64,000 nucleotides of DNA from Stygiolobus sp037389425 (GCF_037389425.1 NZ_JBBHKR010000064.1:1-64000); one strand, 5' to 3'; shown: positions 1 to 8,545, counted from the first letter of the stretch. A program made the numbers and translations. The notes: a model not told the origin generated them from the sequence alone.

Positions 1-140
1 CACCAAGATAAAAACCCCGTGCTCACCCTTAAATAGTATTACGCGAAAACAAGTTCTTACAGAACGAGAAAAGATTGTTGAATAAAATTATATTAAATTA
101 ACAAAATTGTTGACCACACTCCGTGACAATGACAAAAGAG

Positions 141-148
141 TTTAAAAC
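141..148 (+). promoter_or_regulatory. TATA box of the aIF5A-SRP54 operon
   Basis: The sequence TTTAAAAC is centred about 25 nt upstream of position 170. Transcription would therefore begin just before the GTG start at 180, leaving a leader of about 10 nt that contains GGAG (171-174). The fit rests on spacing and AT content only. Confidence 0.5.
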
Positions 149-179
149 CTAATGTGAATTAGGATAATTGGGAGTAATC

Positions 180-575
180 GTGAGCATTCAGTACACCACG
201 GTTGGCGATTTAAAGGTTGGAAGTTACGTAGTTATAGATGGAGAACCTTGTAGAGTTGTAGACATCACTAAGGCAAAGACCGGTAAGCACGGTAGTGCTA
301 AGGCGAACGTCGTGGCAATCGGTATTTTCACCGGTCAAAAGAGGACTATAATGGCTCCCGTTGATCAGCAGGTTGAAGTTCCGATTATAGAGAAGCATGT
401 AGGTCAGATACTCGCAGACAAAGGTGACACTGTTCAAATAATGGACTTAGAAACTTACGAGACTTTTGATATTGAGAGGCCTAAAGAACCTGAACTTGCG
501 GATAAAATAAGGCCAGGTGCCGAGATAGAGTATTGGGACGTAATGGGTAGAAAAAAGATTGTAAGGGTTAAGTAA
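180..575 (+). CDS. Translation initiation factor aIF5A (hypusine protein)
   Basis: aIF5A binds the ribosome and relieves stalling during translation; it acts only after one lysine is converted to hypusine. The N-terminal SH3-like domain (about residues 1-70) carries the exposed loop K-T-G-K-H-G-S, so the modified residue would be Lys36; an OB-like domain follows. The 131-residue length is usual for archaea. I start at GTG 180 because the Sulfolobales protein begins M-S-I-Q-Y. An in-frame TTG at 168 would add four residues. GGAG at 171-174 lies at a workable distance from the GTG. SRP54 begins 2 nt after the stop, so the two are probably co-transcribed. Identification is secure; only the start has any doubt. 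Confidence 0.96.
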   Translation: MSIQYTTVGDLKVGSYVVIDGEPCRVVDITKAKTGKHGSAKANVVAIGIFTGQKRTIMAPVDQQVEVPIIEKHVGQILADKGDTVQIMDLETYETFDIERPKEPELADKIRPGAEIEYWDVMGRKKIVRVK

Positions 576-577
576 CC

Positions 578-1915
578 TTGCTTGATAATTTAAAAGATGC
601 AGTAAAGAAATTTTTAGGTTCTTCTGATTATAACAAGGCTGTTAATGATTTCATAAAAGACCTCCAGATTTCTCTCATAAAAGCTGATGTAAATGTTAAA
701 CTGGTTAATGAATTAACTACAAAAATTAAGAATAGGCTCGCAAATGAAAAGCCACCATCTGCTATCGAGAGAAGAGAGTGGTTTATCTCAATAGTTTACC
801 AAGAGCTAACTAACTTGTTTGGGGGAGATAAAGAACCTAATGTAATGCCTAAGAAACTTCCTTACGTGATAATGCTTGTAGGTGTACAAGGAAGCGGTAA
901 AACCACTACTTCAGGAAAATTGGCATTATTCTACAAGAAAAAAGGGTATAAAGTAGGATTAGTGGCTGCAGATATATATAGACCTGCTGCTTATGAACAA
1001 CTTCTACAAATAGGAAACCAAATAGGTGTACCTATATATGGTGAGCCTGGGAATAAGGACGCTATACAAATAGCTAAGAACGGTGTAGAAAAGTTCCTAA
1101 AGGAAAAATACGACGTCGTCATAGTAGACACTGCAGGAAGACATGGTTACGGGGAAGAGGTTAAACTGTTGGAAGAAATGAAGAACATTTATCAGAGTAT
1201 AAAACCGGACGAAGTAATCTTGGTGATAGATGCTTCTATCGGACAAAAGGCTTACGATCTAGCTTCTAAGTTCCACACCGCGAGTCCTATAGGCTCTATC
1301 ATAATCACTAAAATGGACGGTACTGCTAAAGGAGGAGGAGCACTCTCTGCTGTAGCCGCTACAGGGGCTACTATTAAGTTCATAGGCACTGGCGAAAAGC
1401 TCGATGAGCTTGAAGTGTTTAATCCTAGAAGGTTTGTCTCACGCATATTAGGAATGGGTGATATTGAGGCTATAATAGAGAAGATCAAAGGAATAGAGGA
1501 ATATGAGGAGATAGAGAAGAAAATGGAGGAAGTGTTAACGGGTAAGACTAAACTCACTTTAAGGGATGTTTATAAACAGTTGAATGCGATGAGAAAGATG
1601 GGTCCCCTCAATAAGATTCTCCAGATGATCCCTGGTTACAATATTTTATCACAAATACCAGAAGAACAACTTAAGTTAGGAGAGGAGAAGATAAGAAAAT
1701 TCATGAATATCATGAATTCAATGACTTACAAAGAACTCGATAACCCTGACATAATAGACAAGTCTAGAATAAAGAGGATCGCAAAGGGGTCTGGAACTAC
1801 GCCCGAGGAGGTAAAGGAGCTCCTTAAACAATATGAAATGACAAACAACTTATTAAAAATGATGAGGAGGAAGAAAGGTCTTGCAAAGCTTTTTGAAGGG
1901 AGAGATATTAAATAA
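578..1915 (+). CDS. srp54: Signal recognition particle GTPase SRP54
   Basis: SRP54 binds signal sequences and 7S RNA and docks with FtsY to deliver ribosomes to the membrane. The N domain is followed by the G domain with G1 G-V-Q-G-S-G-K-T-T-T (about residues 102-111), D-T-A-G-R (184-188) and T-K-M-D-G (244-248). The C-terminal third is the methionine-rich M domain (about 300-445), with clustered Met residues such as M-M-R-R near the end. The 445-residue length is typical. The TTG start is supported by the family N-terminus M-L-x-N-L/I-x-D-A-V. It lies 2 nt behind aIF5A, and its 3' end overlaps the next gene by 35 nt in another frame. Confidence 0.97.
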   Translation: MLDNLKDAVKKFLGSSDYNKAVNDFIKDLQISLIKADVNVKLVNELTTKIKNRLANEKPPSAIERREWFISIVYQELTNLFGGDKEPNVMPKKLPYVIMLVGVQGSGKTTTSGKLALFYKKKGYKVGLVAADIYRPAAYEQLLQIGNQIGVPIYGEPGNKDAIQIAKNGVEKFLKEKYDVVIVDTAGRHGYGEEVKLLEEMKNIYQSIKPDEVILVIDASIGQKAYDLASKFHTASPIGSIIITKMDGTAKGGGALSAVAATGATIKFIGTGEKLDELEVFNPRRFVSRILGMGDIEAIIEKIKGIEEYEEIEKKMEEVLTGKTKLTLRDVYKQLNAMRKMGPLNKILQMIPGYNILSQIPEEQLKLGEEKIRKFMNIMNSMTYKELDNPDIIDKSRIKRIAKGSGTTPEEVKELLKQYEMTNNLLKMMRRKKGLAKLFEGRDIK

Positions 1916-2975
1916 GGCTTTTACTCTTCTTTCTAAATATCCTCTTTGTAACAGTTGTTTAGGCAGATGCTTTGCCAGATTGAGTTATGGACATACCAAC
2001 AATGAGAGAGGTAAGGCAATGAAGTTGGCACTTTTGATGGAGATCGATAAGATGATTAAAGATCATGAGATTCAAGACCTTACAGAGCTAAAGGAGGTAT
2101 TCTTCAACATTGGAGAGCTTGCTTCGCCTCTATTTTCCCTCTATTATAATGAGGGGTTCCAAAAAAGAAGCTGTTACATTTGTGGAGACAAAATAGAAGA
2201 GATTAAGGATAAATTCGAGAGAAACGCGTTACAAATCCTCAAGGAGAAAGGTTATAAGACTTTCGTTCTAGGTGTCAACTTACCTACTTATTTGAAGAGG
2301 TTGGAAGAGGATTTCATAGTTAGTAACGACTTGACCTATTATGAGAGTATTAAGAACGAGATTAAGAGAGATGTAGGAAAGAGGATAGCTGAGAAGGGCT
2401 TTACGCCTGCTTTTGAAGATGCAGAGGTCGAACTGATTTACGACATCGAGTACGATGCGGTCTTAGAGGTAAAGAAGAGCTATAAGACATTAGTTTTCTA
2501 TAACCGGCTATCGAGAAATGTACCTATATCTAGCTGGTATGCTAAAGATGGAATATCCTTGGAGAGTTCTCTCACTAACACTAAGTTATACGTACCGTTT
2601 TCGGAGCCATCTGAGTATAGAATTTTAGAAGAGTATCCTTTGATAGTTGAGGGAGAAGTTAAGGACGTAGCAGGGTACTATTTTAAACCTTACGGAAAGG
2701 TTCAGGGTAGGGAGCTTTCAACAATATTCACCCTAAAACCTACTAACAGAACTTATAGGATTACCGTCTACTCAGAAAAACCGGTTGAAGGAGGTATGAA
2801 CATTTACCAAGGAGTTTATGACTTGTTTTTAACGGTGAAAGAACCAGAGGAGCTAAAGGCAAAAATAAACGAACTTGAGAATAGAGGCATGGTTATACTA
2901 GGCATAGATTTAGTAACCACTTCAGGTAAGGTGAATACGTTATATACAATCCTTTACAAGGATAAAATAGGATAA
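1881..2975 (+). CDS. Pus10-like tRNA pseudouridine synthase homologue, catalytic motif not visible
   Basis: Residues about 20-105 resemble the N-terminal zinc/THUMP region of archaeal Pus10: C-N-S-C-L-G-R (Cys23, Cys26) followed by R-G-K-A, then C-Y-I-C-G (Cys98, Cys101). The segment around residues 215-235 resembles the Pus10 stretch just before its catalytic domain. The rest does not show the G-R-E-D-x-D-V-R type motif containing the catalytic Asp. The protein is 364 residues, somewhat short for the family. It may be a divergent or non-catalytic tRNA-binding relative. The TTG start at 1881 lies inside srp54; another TTG at 1893 is possible. Co-transcription with srp54 is likely. Family assignment is moderately secure; enzymatic function is unproven. 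Confidence 0.65.
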   Translation: MQSFLKGEILNKAFTLLSKYPLCNSCLGRCFARLSYGHTNNERGKAMKLALLMEIDKMIKDHEIQDLTELKEVFFNIGELASPLFSLYYNEGFQKRSCYICGDKIEEIKDKFERNALQILKEKGYKTFVLGVNLPTYLKRLEEDFIVSNDLTYYESIKNEIKRDVGKRIAEKGFTPAFEDAEVELIYDIEYDAVLEVKKSYKTLVFYNRLSRNVPISSWYAKDGISLESSLTNTKLYVPFSEPSEYRILEEYPLIVEGEVKDVAGYYFKPYGKVQGRELSTIFTLKPTNRTYRITVYSEKPVEGGMNIYQGVYDLFLTVKEPEELKAKINELENRGMVILGIDLVTTSGKVNTLYTILYKDKIG

Positions 2976-2977
2976 AC

Positions 2978-3778
2978 GTGAACGTGAATATAAACGGTAA
3001 AAAAGTACTTATTACCGCTTCAAGTGAAGGTATCGGTTTCGGGATAGCAAAGAAGTTAGCTAGAGAAGGTTGTAGACTGGTTTTGACCTCTAGAAACAAA
3101 GAAAAATTGAATAAAGCCGTTGAAAGTTTAAAAAAGTATAACCCTGAGGTATATGGTTTCCAGTCTGATCTCAGTAAGCTCGATAGTTTGGATGACCTAG
3201 TTAACTTTGCGTTAGAGAAGTTAGGGAATGATATTGATGCTCTAATTTACAACACGGGGAATCCTCCTTCAGAGCCCTCTACTTTCGCTGAAACTACCAT
3301 GGAGGATTGGTTTTATTCTGTAAATCTTTATCTGCTTAGTGCTATAAAGTTAACTAAATCACTGCTACCGTATATGGTAAGGAAGAGAAGTGGTAGATTG
3401 ATATATTTATCCTCATGGACTGTGAAACAACCTCAGAGTATATTCGTGTTAGCTGATGTTTCCCGTTCCCCATTGATACAATTGGTTAAAGTAGTCTCTA
3501 AAGATTACGGTCAATTTAACGTAACAGCTAACGTGATCCTTATGGGAAGTTTTGAGACTGAGGGAGCTAAGAGGAGCTTAAGGAGATTAGCTGAAAAATT
3601 GGGAATAAGTTTTGATGAGCTCTGGCAGAAAGAGGTAATCTCTCGCTCGCCGTTAAAGAGAACTGGGGACGTGGAAAAAGAATTGGGATCATTAATAACT
3701 TACCTTCTTTCGGAGTTCTCTTCATATATAACGGGGTCTGTAATACAAATTGATGGGGGAACTAGTGATGCAATATAA
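2978..3778 (+). CDS. SDR-family oxidoreductase with altered active site
   Basis: This 266-residue Rossmann protein has the short-chain dehydrogenase layout. A nucleotide-binding loop A-S-S-E-G-I-G-F-G (about residues 13-21) is followed by N-T-G (normally N-A-G) near residue 91, the active-site strand Y-L-S-S-W, and the C-terminal I-Q-I-D-G-G. Where family members have Y-x-x-x-K, this protein reads A-D-V-S-R, so both the catalytic Tyr and Lys positions appear replaced. The substrate cannot be named; annotations such as 3-oxoacyl reductase would be guesses. It starts with GTG 2 nt after the Pus10-like gene. It could be a non-catalytic or unusual SDR. Confidence 0.85.
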   Translation: MNVNINGKKVLITASSEGIGFGIAKKLAREGCRLVLTSRNKEKLNKAVESLKKYNPEVYGFQSDLSKLDSLDDLVNFALEKLGNDIDALIYNTGNPPSEPSTFAETTMEDWFYSVNLYLLSAIKLTKSLLPYMVRKRSGRLIYLSSWTVKQPQSIFVLADVSRSPLIQLVKVVSKDYGQFNVTANVILMGSFETEGAKRSLRRLAEKLGISFDELWQKEVISRSPLKRTGDVEKELGSLITYLLSEFSSYITGSVIQIDGGTSDAI

Positions 3779-3847
3779 TTTAAGGAAGTCCTTCAAGTTA
3801 TCTTTAGCTTACTATTGGTATTATCCTTTACATGAGTTGTAAAAAGG

Positions 3848-3855
3848 TTTTTAAA
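3848..3855 (+). promoter_or_regulatory. TATA box of cren7
   Basis: TTTTTAAA is centred about 26 nt before ATG 3877. This spacing places the transcription start at the ATG itself and predicts a leaderless mRNA. It favours the ATG at 3877 over the internal one at 3886. Confidence 0.55.
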
Positions 3856-3876
3856 GTTGTCTAAAATAGTATAGTA

Positions 3877-4062
3877 ATGATTGATATGGCTGATAAAAAA
3901 GTAAAAGTAAAAACTCCAGGAGGTAAAGAGATGGAGCTTGCACCGGAGAAAACATGGGTATTAGCTCCTAAAGGAAGGAAAGGTGTAAAGATAGGGTTAT
4001 TCAAAGACCCCGAGACTGGAAAGTACTTCAGACATAAACTTCCAGATGATTATCCAGTTTAA
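3877..4062 (+). CDS. cren7: Chromatin protein Cren7
   Basis: Cren7 is the conserved crenarchaeal chromatin protein: a small SH3-like beta barrel that binds the DNA minor groove, stiffens and bends DNA, and constrains supercoils. The 61-residue product contains the family core A-P-K-G-R-K-G-V-K-I-G-L-F and ends P-D-D-Y-P-V, essentially the known Cren7 signature. The N-terminus is Lys-rich. ATG 3877 fits the TATA box spacing; ATG 3886 would give M-A-D-K-K. The gene stands alone with its own promoter, as expected for an abundant structural protein. Lysine methylation, known for the family, cannot be seen here. Confidence 0.96.
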   Translation: MIDMADKKVKVKTPGGKEMELAPEKTWVLAPKGRKGVKIGLFKDPETGKYFRHKLPDDYPV

Positions 4063-4166
4063 CGCGATTTTTATATGCTTAAGCTAAAACTTGTTTTTAC
4101 TTGTTCTTTTGTTTGTACGATCATACAGTTGAGCTTTAATTTTACCTCAAATGATTTATTCCTCAA

Positions 4167-4850
4167 ATGATAGTGACATTGAAGATAAGCGGGAAATTTT
4201 TTGATGACGAAAATCCGACTAATTTGGAAATTATAAAAAAATCCGTACTCTCTCTACTAAATTCTGGACATAGAGTAGCTATTGTGACTGGAGGAGGAGG
4301 TACCGCGAGAAAATACATAAACTTGGGAAGAAAAGCTGGTATCAAAGAAGCTCACTTAGATCTTCTAGGTATTTGGGCGTCACGCCTTAACGCCTACCTG
4401 GTAGCTTTCTATCTGGGAGACCTTGCTTATTCCAAGGTTCCCGAAAGTCTAGAGGAGTTTATTGAAAAATGGAGTTACGGTAAGGTTGTAGTTACTGGAG
4501 GTTTTCAGCCTGGTCAATCTACTGCGACCGTAGCGTCTCTGGTTAGTGAAGCTACCAATAGTGATCTTTTAGTTCTAGCCACTAACGTAGACGGAGTTTA
4601 TGATAAAGACCCTAAAAAGTTCTCCGAAGCTAGATTATTACCTCGACTTAGCACTATTGAGCTGAAAAAAATCTTAGAGTTAACGCAGTCAGTTAATGCA
4701 GGAACTTATGAGCTTTTAGACCCATTAGCGATTAAAATTATAGAAAGATCGAAAATAAAAGTACTGGTTGTTAATTTCAAAAACTTAGACAAGCTTTTAG
4801 ATATTATATCAGGGAATATAAGTATAGGAAGTTTAGTCCTTCCGGTGTAA
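4167..4850 (+). CDS. pyrH: UMP kinase (uridylate kinase)
   Basis: UMP kinase phosphorylates UMP to UDP with ATP in pyrimidine nucleotide synthesis. It belongs to the amino acid kinase fold and is a cytosolic hexamer. The 227-residue protein starts L-K-I-S-G-K and has V-T-G-G-G-G-T-A-R (about residues 39-47) for nucleotide binding. Further matches are G-I-W-A-S-R-L-N-A, G-G-F-Q-P-G-Q-S-T and T-N-V-D-G-V-Y, followed by T-Y-E-L-L-D-P-L-A. Length and motif order match Sulfolobus PyrH closely. The small gene downstream begins 3 nt after the stop. Confidence 0.95.
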   Translation: MIVTLKISGKFFDDENPTNLEIIKKSVLSLLNSGHRVAIVTGGGGTARKYINLGRKAGIKEAHLDLLGIWASRLNAYLVAFYLGDLAYSKVPESLEEFIEKWSYGKVVVTGGFQPGQSTATVASLVSEATNSDLLVLATNVDGVYDKDPKKFSEARLLPRLSTIELKKILELTQSVNAGTYELLDPLAIKIIERSKIKVLVVNFKNLDKLLDIISGNISIGSLVLPV

Positions 4851-4853
4851 AAT

Positions 4854-5129
4854 ATGTCAATAATGGATGAGGAGGAGTTTAAATTAATTAGACAATACAA
4901 GAATAAAATAGATTTACAAACTGTTATATCAATACTAGAGGAGATCGAACAAGATTATGTGCACAGTGAGAATCTGACTTCATCTATAATTTTTGTGTAT
5001 ACTAATCACCTTGATGTTATAAGGCAAAATAGAGAATTTTATGAATTACTCTCAAAAGTTTTGGAAAAATATTCAAAGAGAATTGGATTTGAGAACATTT
5101 CACAACTCGTAATAAACTCTCTTAAATAG
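4854..5129 (+). CDS. Small acidic protein of unknown function
   Basis: I do not recognise this 91-residue protein. It is predicted all-helical and rich in Glu, Lys and Ile, with no cysteine pairs, signal peptide or membrane segment. The start could be ATG 4854 or the in-frame ATG 4863. It lies 3 nt behind pyrH and is probably co-transcribed with it. Clean codon use and tight coupling argue that it is real. Confidence 0.7.
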   Translation: MSIMDEEEFKLIRQYKNKIDLQTVISILEEIEQDYVHSENLTSSIIFVYTNHLDVIRQNREFYELLSKVLEKYSKRIGFENISQLVINSLK

Positions 5130-5160
5130 TACGGTTTTGAAACCACTCTTTACCATTTTA

Positions 5161-5168
5161 TTTATAAC
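5161..5168 (+). promoter_or_regulatory. TATA box of the homocitrate synthase gene
   Basis: TTTATAAC is centred about 26 nt upstream of position 5190, four bases before ATG 5194. This predicts a leaderless or nearly leaderless transcript. Confidence 0.5.
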
Positions 5169-5193
5169 CACATTACTGTCATAGACATTACAA

Positions 5194-6576
5194 ATGAAAG
5201 TAGGAATCCTTGATTCAACACTTAGAGAAGGAGAACAAACACCTGGAGTAGTATTTACCGTAGAACAGAGAGTTGAAATAGCTAAAGCGTTATCTGATAT
5301 AGGCGTTACAATGATAGAAGCAGGGCACCCTGCAGTGTCTGCTGACATTTACGAGGGTATAAAAAGAATAGTCAAAATGAAGAAGGAAGGCGTAATTACT
5401 TCAGAAATACTAGGGCACAGCAGAGCAGTCAAAAGGGATATTGAGGTGGCAGCTGAATTAGAAGTAGATAGAATTGCAATTTTCTATGGTATAAGCGATA
5501 TTCATTTAAAGGCAAAGCACCATGTCACCAAGGAAGAAGCACTGAAGATAATTTCAGAGACCGTGAGTTACGCTAAAAGCCACGGAGTTAAGGTCAGATT
5601 TACTGCTGAAGACGCTACACGAGCAGATTACCAATATCTTCTTGAAGTAATAAAGACTGCCAAAGACGCAGGTGCTGATCGTATAAGTATTGCAGATACT
5701 GTAGGAGTTTTGTACCCTTCGAAAACTAGAGAGTTATTTAAGGATCTAACTTCTAGATTCCCAGACGTAGAGTTTGATATACATGCACATAATGATCTGG
5801 GAATGGCTGTAGCAAACGCTTTGGCTGCGGTAGAAGGAGGGGCTACTATTATTCATGCAACCGTAAACGGACTGGGAGAGAGGGTAGGAATTGTTCCTCT
5901 TCAAGTAGTAGTTGCCGCATTGAAATATCATTTCGGTGTAGAGGTCGTTAAACTAGAAAAACTACCTGAGGTAGCCAGTCTTGTTGAGAAATATAGCGGG
6001 ATTCCGATGCCTCCGAACTTCCCGATTACCGGTGATTACGCGTTTGTGCATAAAGCGGGAATTCACGTTGCCGGAATTCTTAACGACCCGTCAACCTATG
6101 AATTTATGCCACCCCAAACTTTCGGAAGAAATAGAGATTATGTAATAGACAAATATACTGGAAAACATGCCCTTAAAGACAGATTCGAAAAGTTAGGTGT
6201 CAAGCTATCTGATAGTGAATTAGATCAAGTTTTAGCTAAAATAAAAGCAAACCCTAGTGCAAGATTCTATCGTGACGTAGATCTACTGGAGCTTGCTGAG
6301 AATGTTACCGGGAGAATACTAAAACCGAGACCTCCTGAAAACATTCAGGCTATCGTATCCGTAAAATGTGACTCGAATGTTTACACAACTGCTGTAACTA
6401 GGCGCTTATCGGTAGTACAAGGAGTTAAAGAGGTAATGGAGATATCTGGAGATTATGATATAATAGTGAAGGTTGAGGCTAAAGATACTAATGAGTTAAA
6501 TCAAATAATTGAAAGTATAAGATCCGTTAAGGGAGTTAGGTCTACTCTTACATCTTTAGTCCTCAAGAAGTTGTAA
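5194..6576 (+). CDS. lysS: Homocitrate synthase with C-terminal RAM domain (lysine biosynthesis)
   Basis: The enzyme condenses 2-oxoglutarate with acetyl-CoA to homocitrate, the first step of the alpha-aminoadipate/LysW route to lysine. The DRE-TIM barrel shows D-S-T-L-R-E-G-E-Q-T-P-G (residues 7-18), the metal-binding H-A-H-N-D-L-G (about 197-203), G-L-G-E-R and H-K-A-G-I-H. Residues about 383-460 form an AsnC/Lrp-type RAM domain, with V-S-V-K-C-D and the end segment containing V-K-G-V-R-S. This probably makes the protein a lysine-sensing or oligomerising unit. The domain combination is typical of Sulfolobales homocitrate synthase rather than isopropylmalate or citramalate synthase, but substrate choice among these relatives is inferred. 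The gene stands alone behind its own TATA box. Confidence 0.9.
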   Translation: MKVGILDSTLREGEQTPGVVFTVEQRVEIAKALSDIGVTMIEAGHPAVSADIYEGIKRIVKMKKEGVITSEILGHSRAVKRDIEVAAELEVDRIAIFYGISDIHLKAKHHVTKEEALKIISETVSYAKSHGVKVRFTAEDATRADYQYLLEVIKTAKDAGADRISIADTVGVLYPSKTRELFKDLTSRFPDVEFDIHAHNDLGMAVANALAAVEGGATIIHATVNGLGERVGIVPLQVVVAALKYHFGVEVVKLEKLPEVASLVEKYSGIPMPPNFPITGDYAFVHKAGIHVAGILNDPSTYEFMPPQTFGRNRDYVIDKYTGKHALKDRFEKLGVKLSDSELDQVLAKIKANPSARFYRDVDLLELAENVTGRILKPRPPENIQAIVSVKCDSNVYTTAVTRRLSVVQGVKEVMEISGDYDIIVKVEAKDTNELNQIIESIRSVKGVRSTLTSLVLKKL

Positions 6577-6681
6577 ACTTTTTAACACCTTCTTACGAAT
6601 TCGCGAAGCAATACGCGGATGAAAAGATTTTATTTTTAACTTTCAACCTACCCTGCTCATTTTTAATTTTTCAGTTACTTC

Positions 6682-7812
6682 ATGAGAAGTAAGAGAGGAA
6701 TCTCAAGTATATTAGGTGCTGTAATACTAGTGCAAATAATAATAATGTCATTATTAGTAGTTTTATCCGTAGAGCAACAGCTAGGTTCATCATCTCAAAA
6801 TCTGATAAAGAGATTAAATTATTATTCACAGAACTCTCCTCTTTCTATAATAGAAATTAATGGAAATTATTATATAACTTCTCCCTCACAACAATACATA
6901 TGTTACATAATATATCCGAACGAGTTAAAACCACTACATGAGAAAATCAGTATACCAGTTTCTATAAACTCCTTATTAGGGGAATATCCATGGGCTATTA
7001 TTATTACAAATAAGGGCACTTGGTATAACGTAACGTCTTTAGGAATATATTCCGATACAAGTAACAAATTATACTCTTTACAGCAACTGGTTAGTATGGC
7101 TGGAATTCCGTATCAAGGGAACTTCCCAATAACTGAGGTTGAAAGTCCAGATTGGGATTATCTAAGAGGTATAAGCACACCAGATCCCCTTGCTTTAATA
7201 CCTTTAAACCTCACTCTGGTATTACTCGATAATAATTGTGTACCGATAGGTAATATTACTTATCCATATGAGATTACAAACACAATTTTGAAGATTGTCC
7301 CATCCGGTCAATACCAATGGATAAATTTGACGTTCAAAAAACCAAATATAAATGAGCAGTTGACCTTAAACCCAATTGCCCCAACCGATTCTAGTTACTG
7401 TTTAGGTGGCTTATATCTTCCGGTTTATAATGAAACTAAAAATCATTATAGTGACGGATATATATATTATGCAATAGGTGTAGCGGAAGGTTTAAATAAT
7501 CTCGTACCGAGTATTACGGGTTCAAGCTATTCATATTACGGTACTATAAGTTACGATTACAATTGGTATGGTGTAACATTCGTACCAGACCCGTTCCTTT
7601 TCTACATAGCATTTTTCCAAGTTGATATAAACCCATCTAATTTAACAGTATACTACTACGTAGAGTATGGCACGTATCTACACACAAATGGAGTAATTAA
7701 TAAATGGCATTATATAGGCTCTGTGAAGTTTATTAAAAACGTATTATTTAATAATGCACCTTTGTACATAGCTATTCCAAATGGAGTTTATTTGTTAAAC
7801 GTTAGCACTTGA
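6682..7812 (+). CDS. Secreted or cell-surface protein with archaeal type IV pilin signal
   Basis: The N-terminus reads M-R-S-K-R-G followed by I-S-S-I-L-G-A-V and a long hydrophobic run to about residue 27. This is the class III (type IV prepilin) signal recognised by the peptidase PibD, with cleavage expected after Gly6. The remaining 345 residues are rich in Tyr, Asn, Ser, Thr, Ile and Pro with many N-x-S/T sequons, as in glycosylated Sulfolobus surface proteins. At 376 residues it is far larger than a major pilin, so a minor or tip pilin, an adhesin, or a substrate-binding surface protein is more likely. I see no pilus assembly ATPase or membrane platform gene beside it. Confidence 0.75.
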   Translation: MRSKRGISSILGAVILVQIIIMSLLVVLSVEQQLGSSSQNLIKRLNYYSQNSPLSIIEINGNYYITSPSQQYICYIIYPNELKPLHEKISIPVSINSLLGEYPWAIIITNKGTWYNVTSLGIYSDTSNKLYSLQQLVSMAGIPYQGNFPITEVESPDWDYLRGISTPDPLALIPLNLTLVLLDNNCVPIGNITYPYEITNTILKIVPSGQYQWINLTFKKPNINEQLTLNPIAPTDSSYCLGGLYLPVYNETKNHYSDGYIYYAIGVAEGLNNLVPSITGSSYSYYGTISYDYNWYGVTFVPDPFLFYIAFFQVDINPSNLTVYYYVEYGTYLHTNGVINKWHYIGSVKFIKNVLFNNAPLYIAIPNGVYLLNVST

Positions 7813-7837
7813 AAAATAAATATAAGAATGCATGTTT

Positions 7838-8545
7838 CTATTCCTTTTTATTATCATCTTTTTTATTACAATACCTTTTTACTATCTCTTGAATTATAGA
7901 AGATGTACTCGAATGTTCATACGTGGATATCCTTTGAGGTAATCGCATAATTTGAACGTTTTCTAAACCTCTTTTTTTAAGCTCATCAATTAATTTACTT
8001 TCATCGACTTTCTGATCTGGTCCTAGGAATAACACGTCAGGACGCACTCGTTCCACACTCTTTAGGAAGTCGTTTTCGTCGCCTAGGAAGGCTTCGTAAA
8101 CATATCTTATGCTTCTTATTACCTCTAATCTATGATTTTCGTCATTTATGGGTCTTCTTCCCTTTATTTTTTCCGAATTTTTGTCCCTAGCTACAGCTAC
8201 ATGTACTAACCCGTATTTAGACGCCTCTTTAAGTAGTTCTATGTGTCCAGGATGAATAATGTCAAACGTTCCTGCTACGAATACTTTCTTCGGTATTTGT
8301 AGTTCTAAATTTATATTCTCGTTGAAAGCAATAGAATCTAGCAGACCTTCGGCATAGACTATATCTACTAGAGCAGTTATATAGTCTCCCTTTTCCAGAT
8401 AGTATTTGGCATCCTGCGTATATTGTCGTGCTAAATCATAAATCTTTCTATATTTTTCTATAAAGAATGATGGAACTTTCTTAAGTCTTTCCTCCATTCC
8501 TCTAATATACTTTTCAGCCCTATTTTTTACCTCTTCATCAAACAT
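7838..8545 (-). CDS. DUF357 domain fused to a cytidylyltransferase-like nucleotidyltransferase
   Basis: Residues 1 to about 80 match the helical archaeal DUF357 region. They are followed by a HxGH nucleotidyltransferase domain with G-T-F-D-I-I-H-P-G-H (residues 92-101) and I-S-T-Y-E-H-S-S-T-S-S-I near residue 210, the equivalent of the conserved S-T-S/T motif. The domain family includes archaeal FAD synthetase and pantetheine-phosphate adenylyltransferase. The exact substrate of this fusion is not established. The C-terminus is lysine-rich. Its start overlaps the 3' end of the diphthine synthase gene by 19 nt, so the two are translated from one minus-strand mRNA. Confidence 0.8.
   Translation of the reverse strand: MFDEEVKNRAEKYIRGMEERLKKVPSFFIEKYRKIYDLARQYTQDAKYYLEKGDYITALVDIVYAEGLLDSIAFNENINLELQIPKKVFVAGTFDIIHPGHIELLKEASKYGLVHVAVARDKNSEKIKGRRPINDENHRLEVIRSIRYVYEAFLGDENDFLKSVERVRPDVLFLGPDQKVDESKLIDELKKRGLENVQIMRLPQRISTYEHSSTSSIIQEIVKRYCNKKDDNKKE

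Noticed and set aside
1..26. Possible start of a minus-strand gene at GTG 26 running off the left edge
   Set aside because: Only eight codons are visible, with no recognisable sequence and no TATA box at the right distance.
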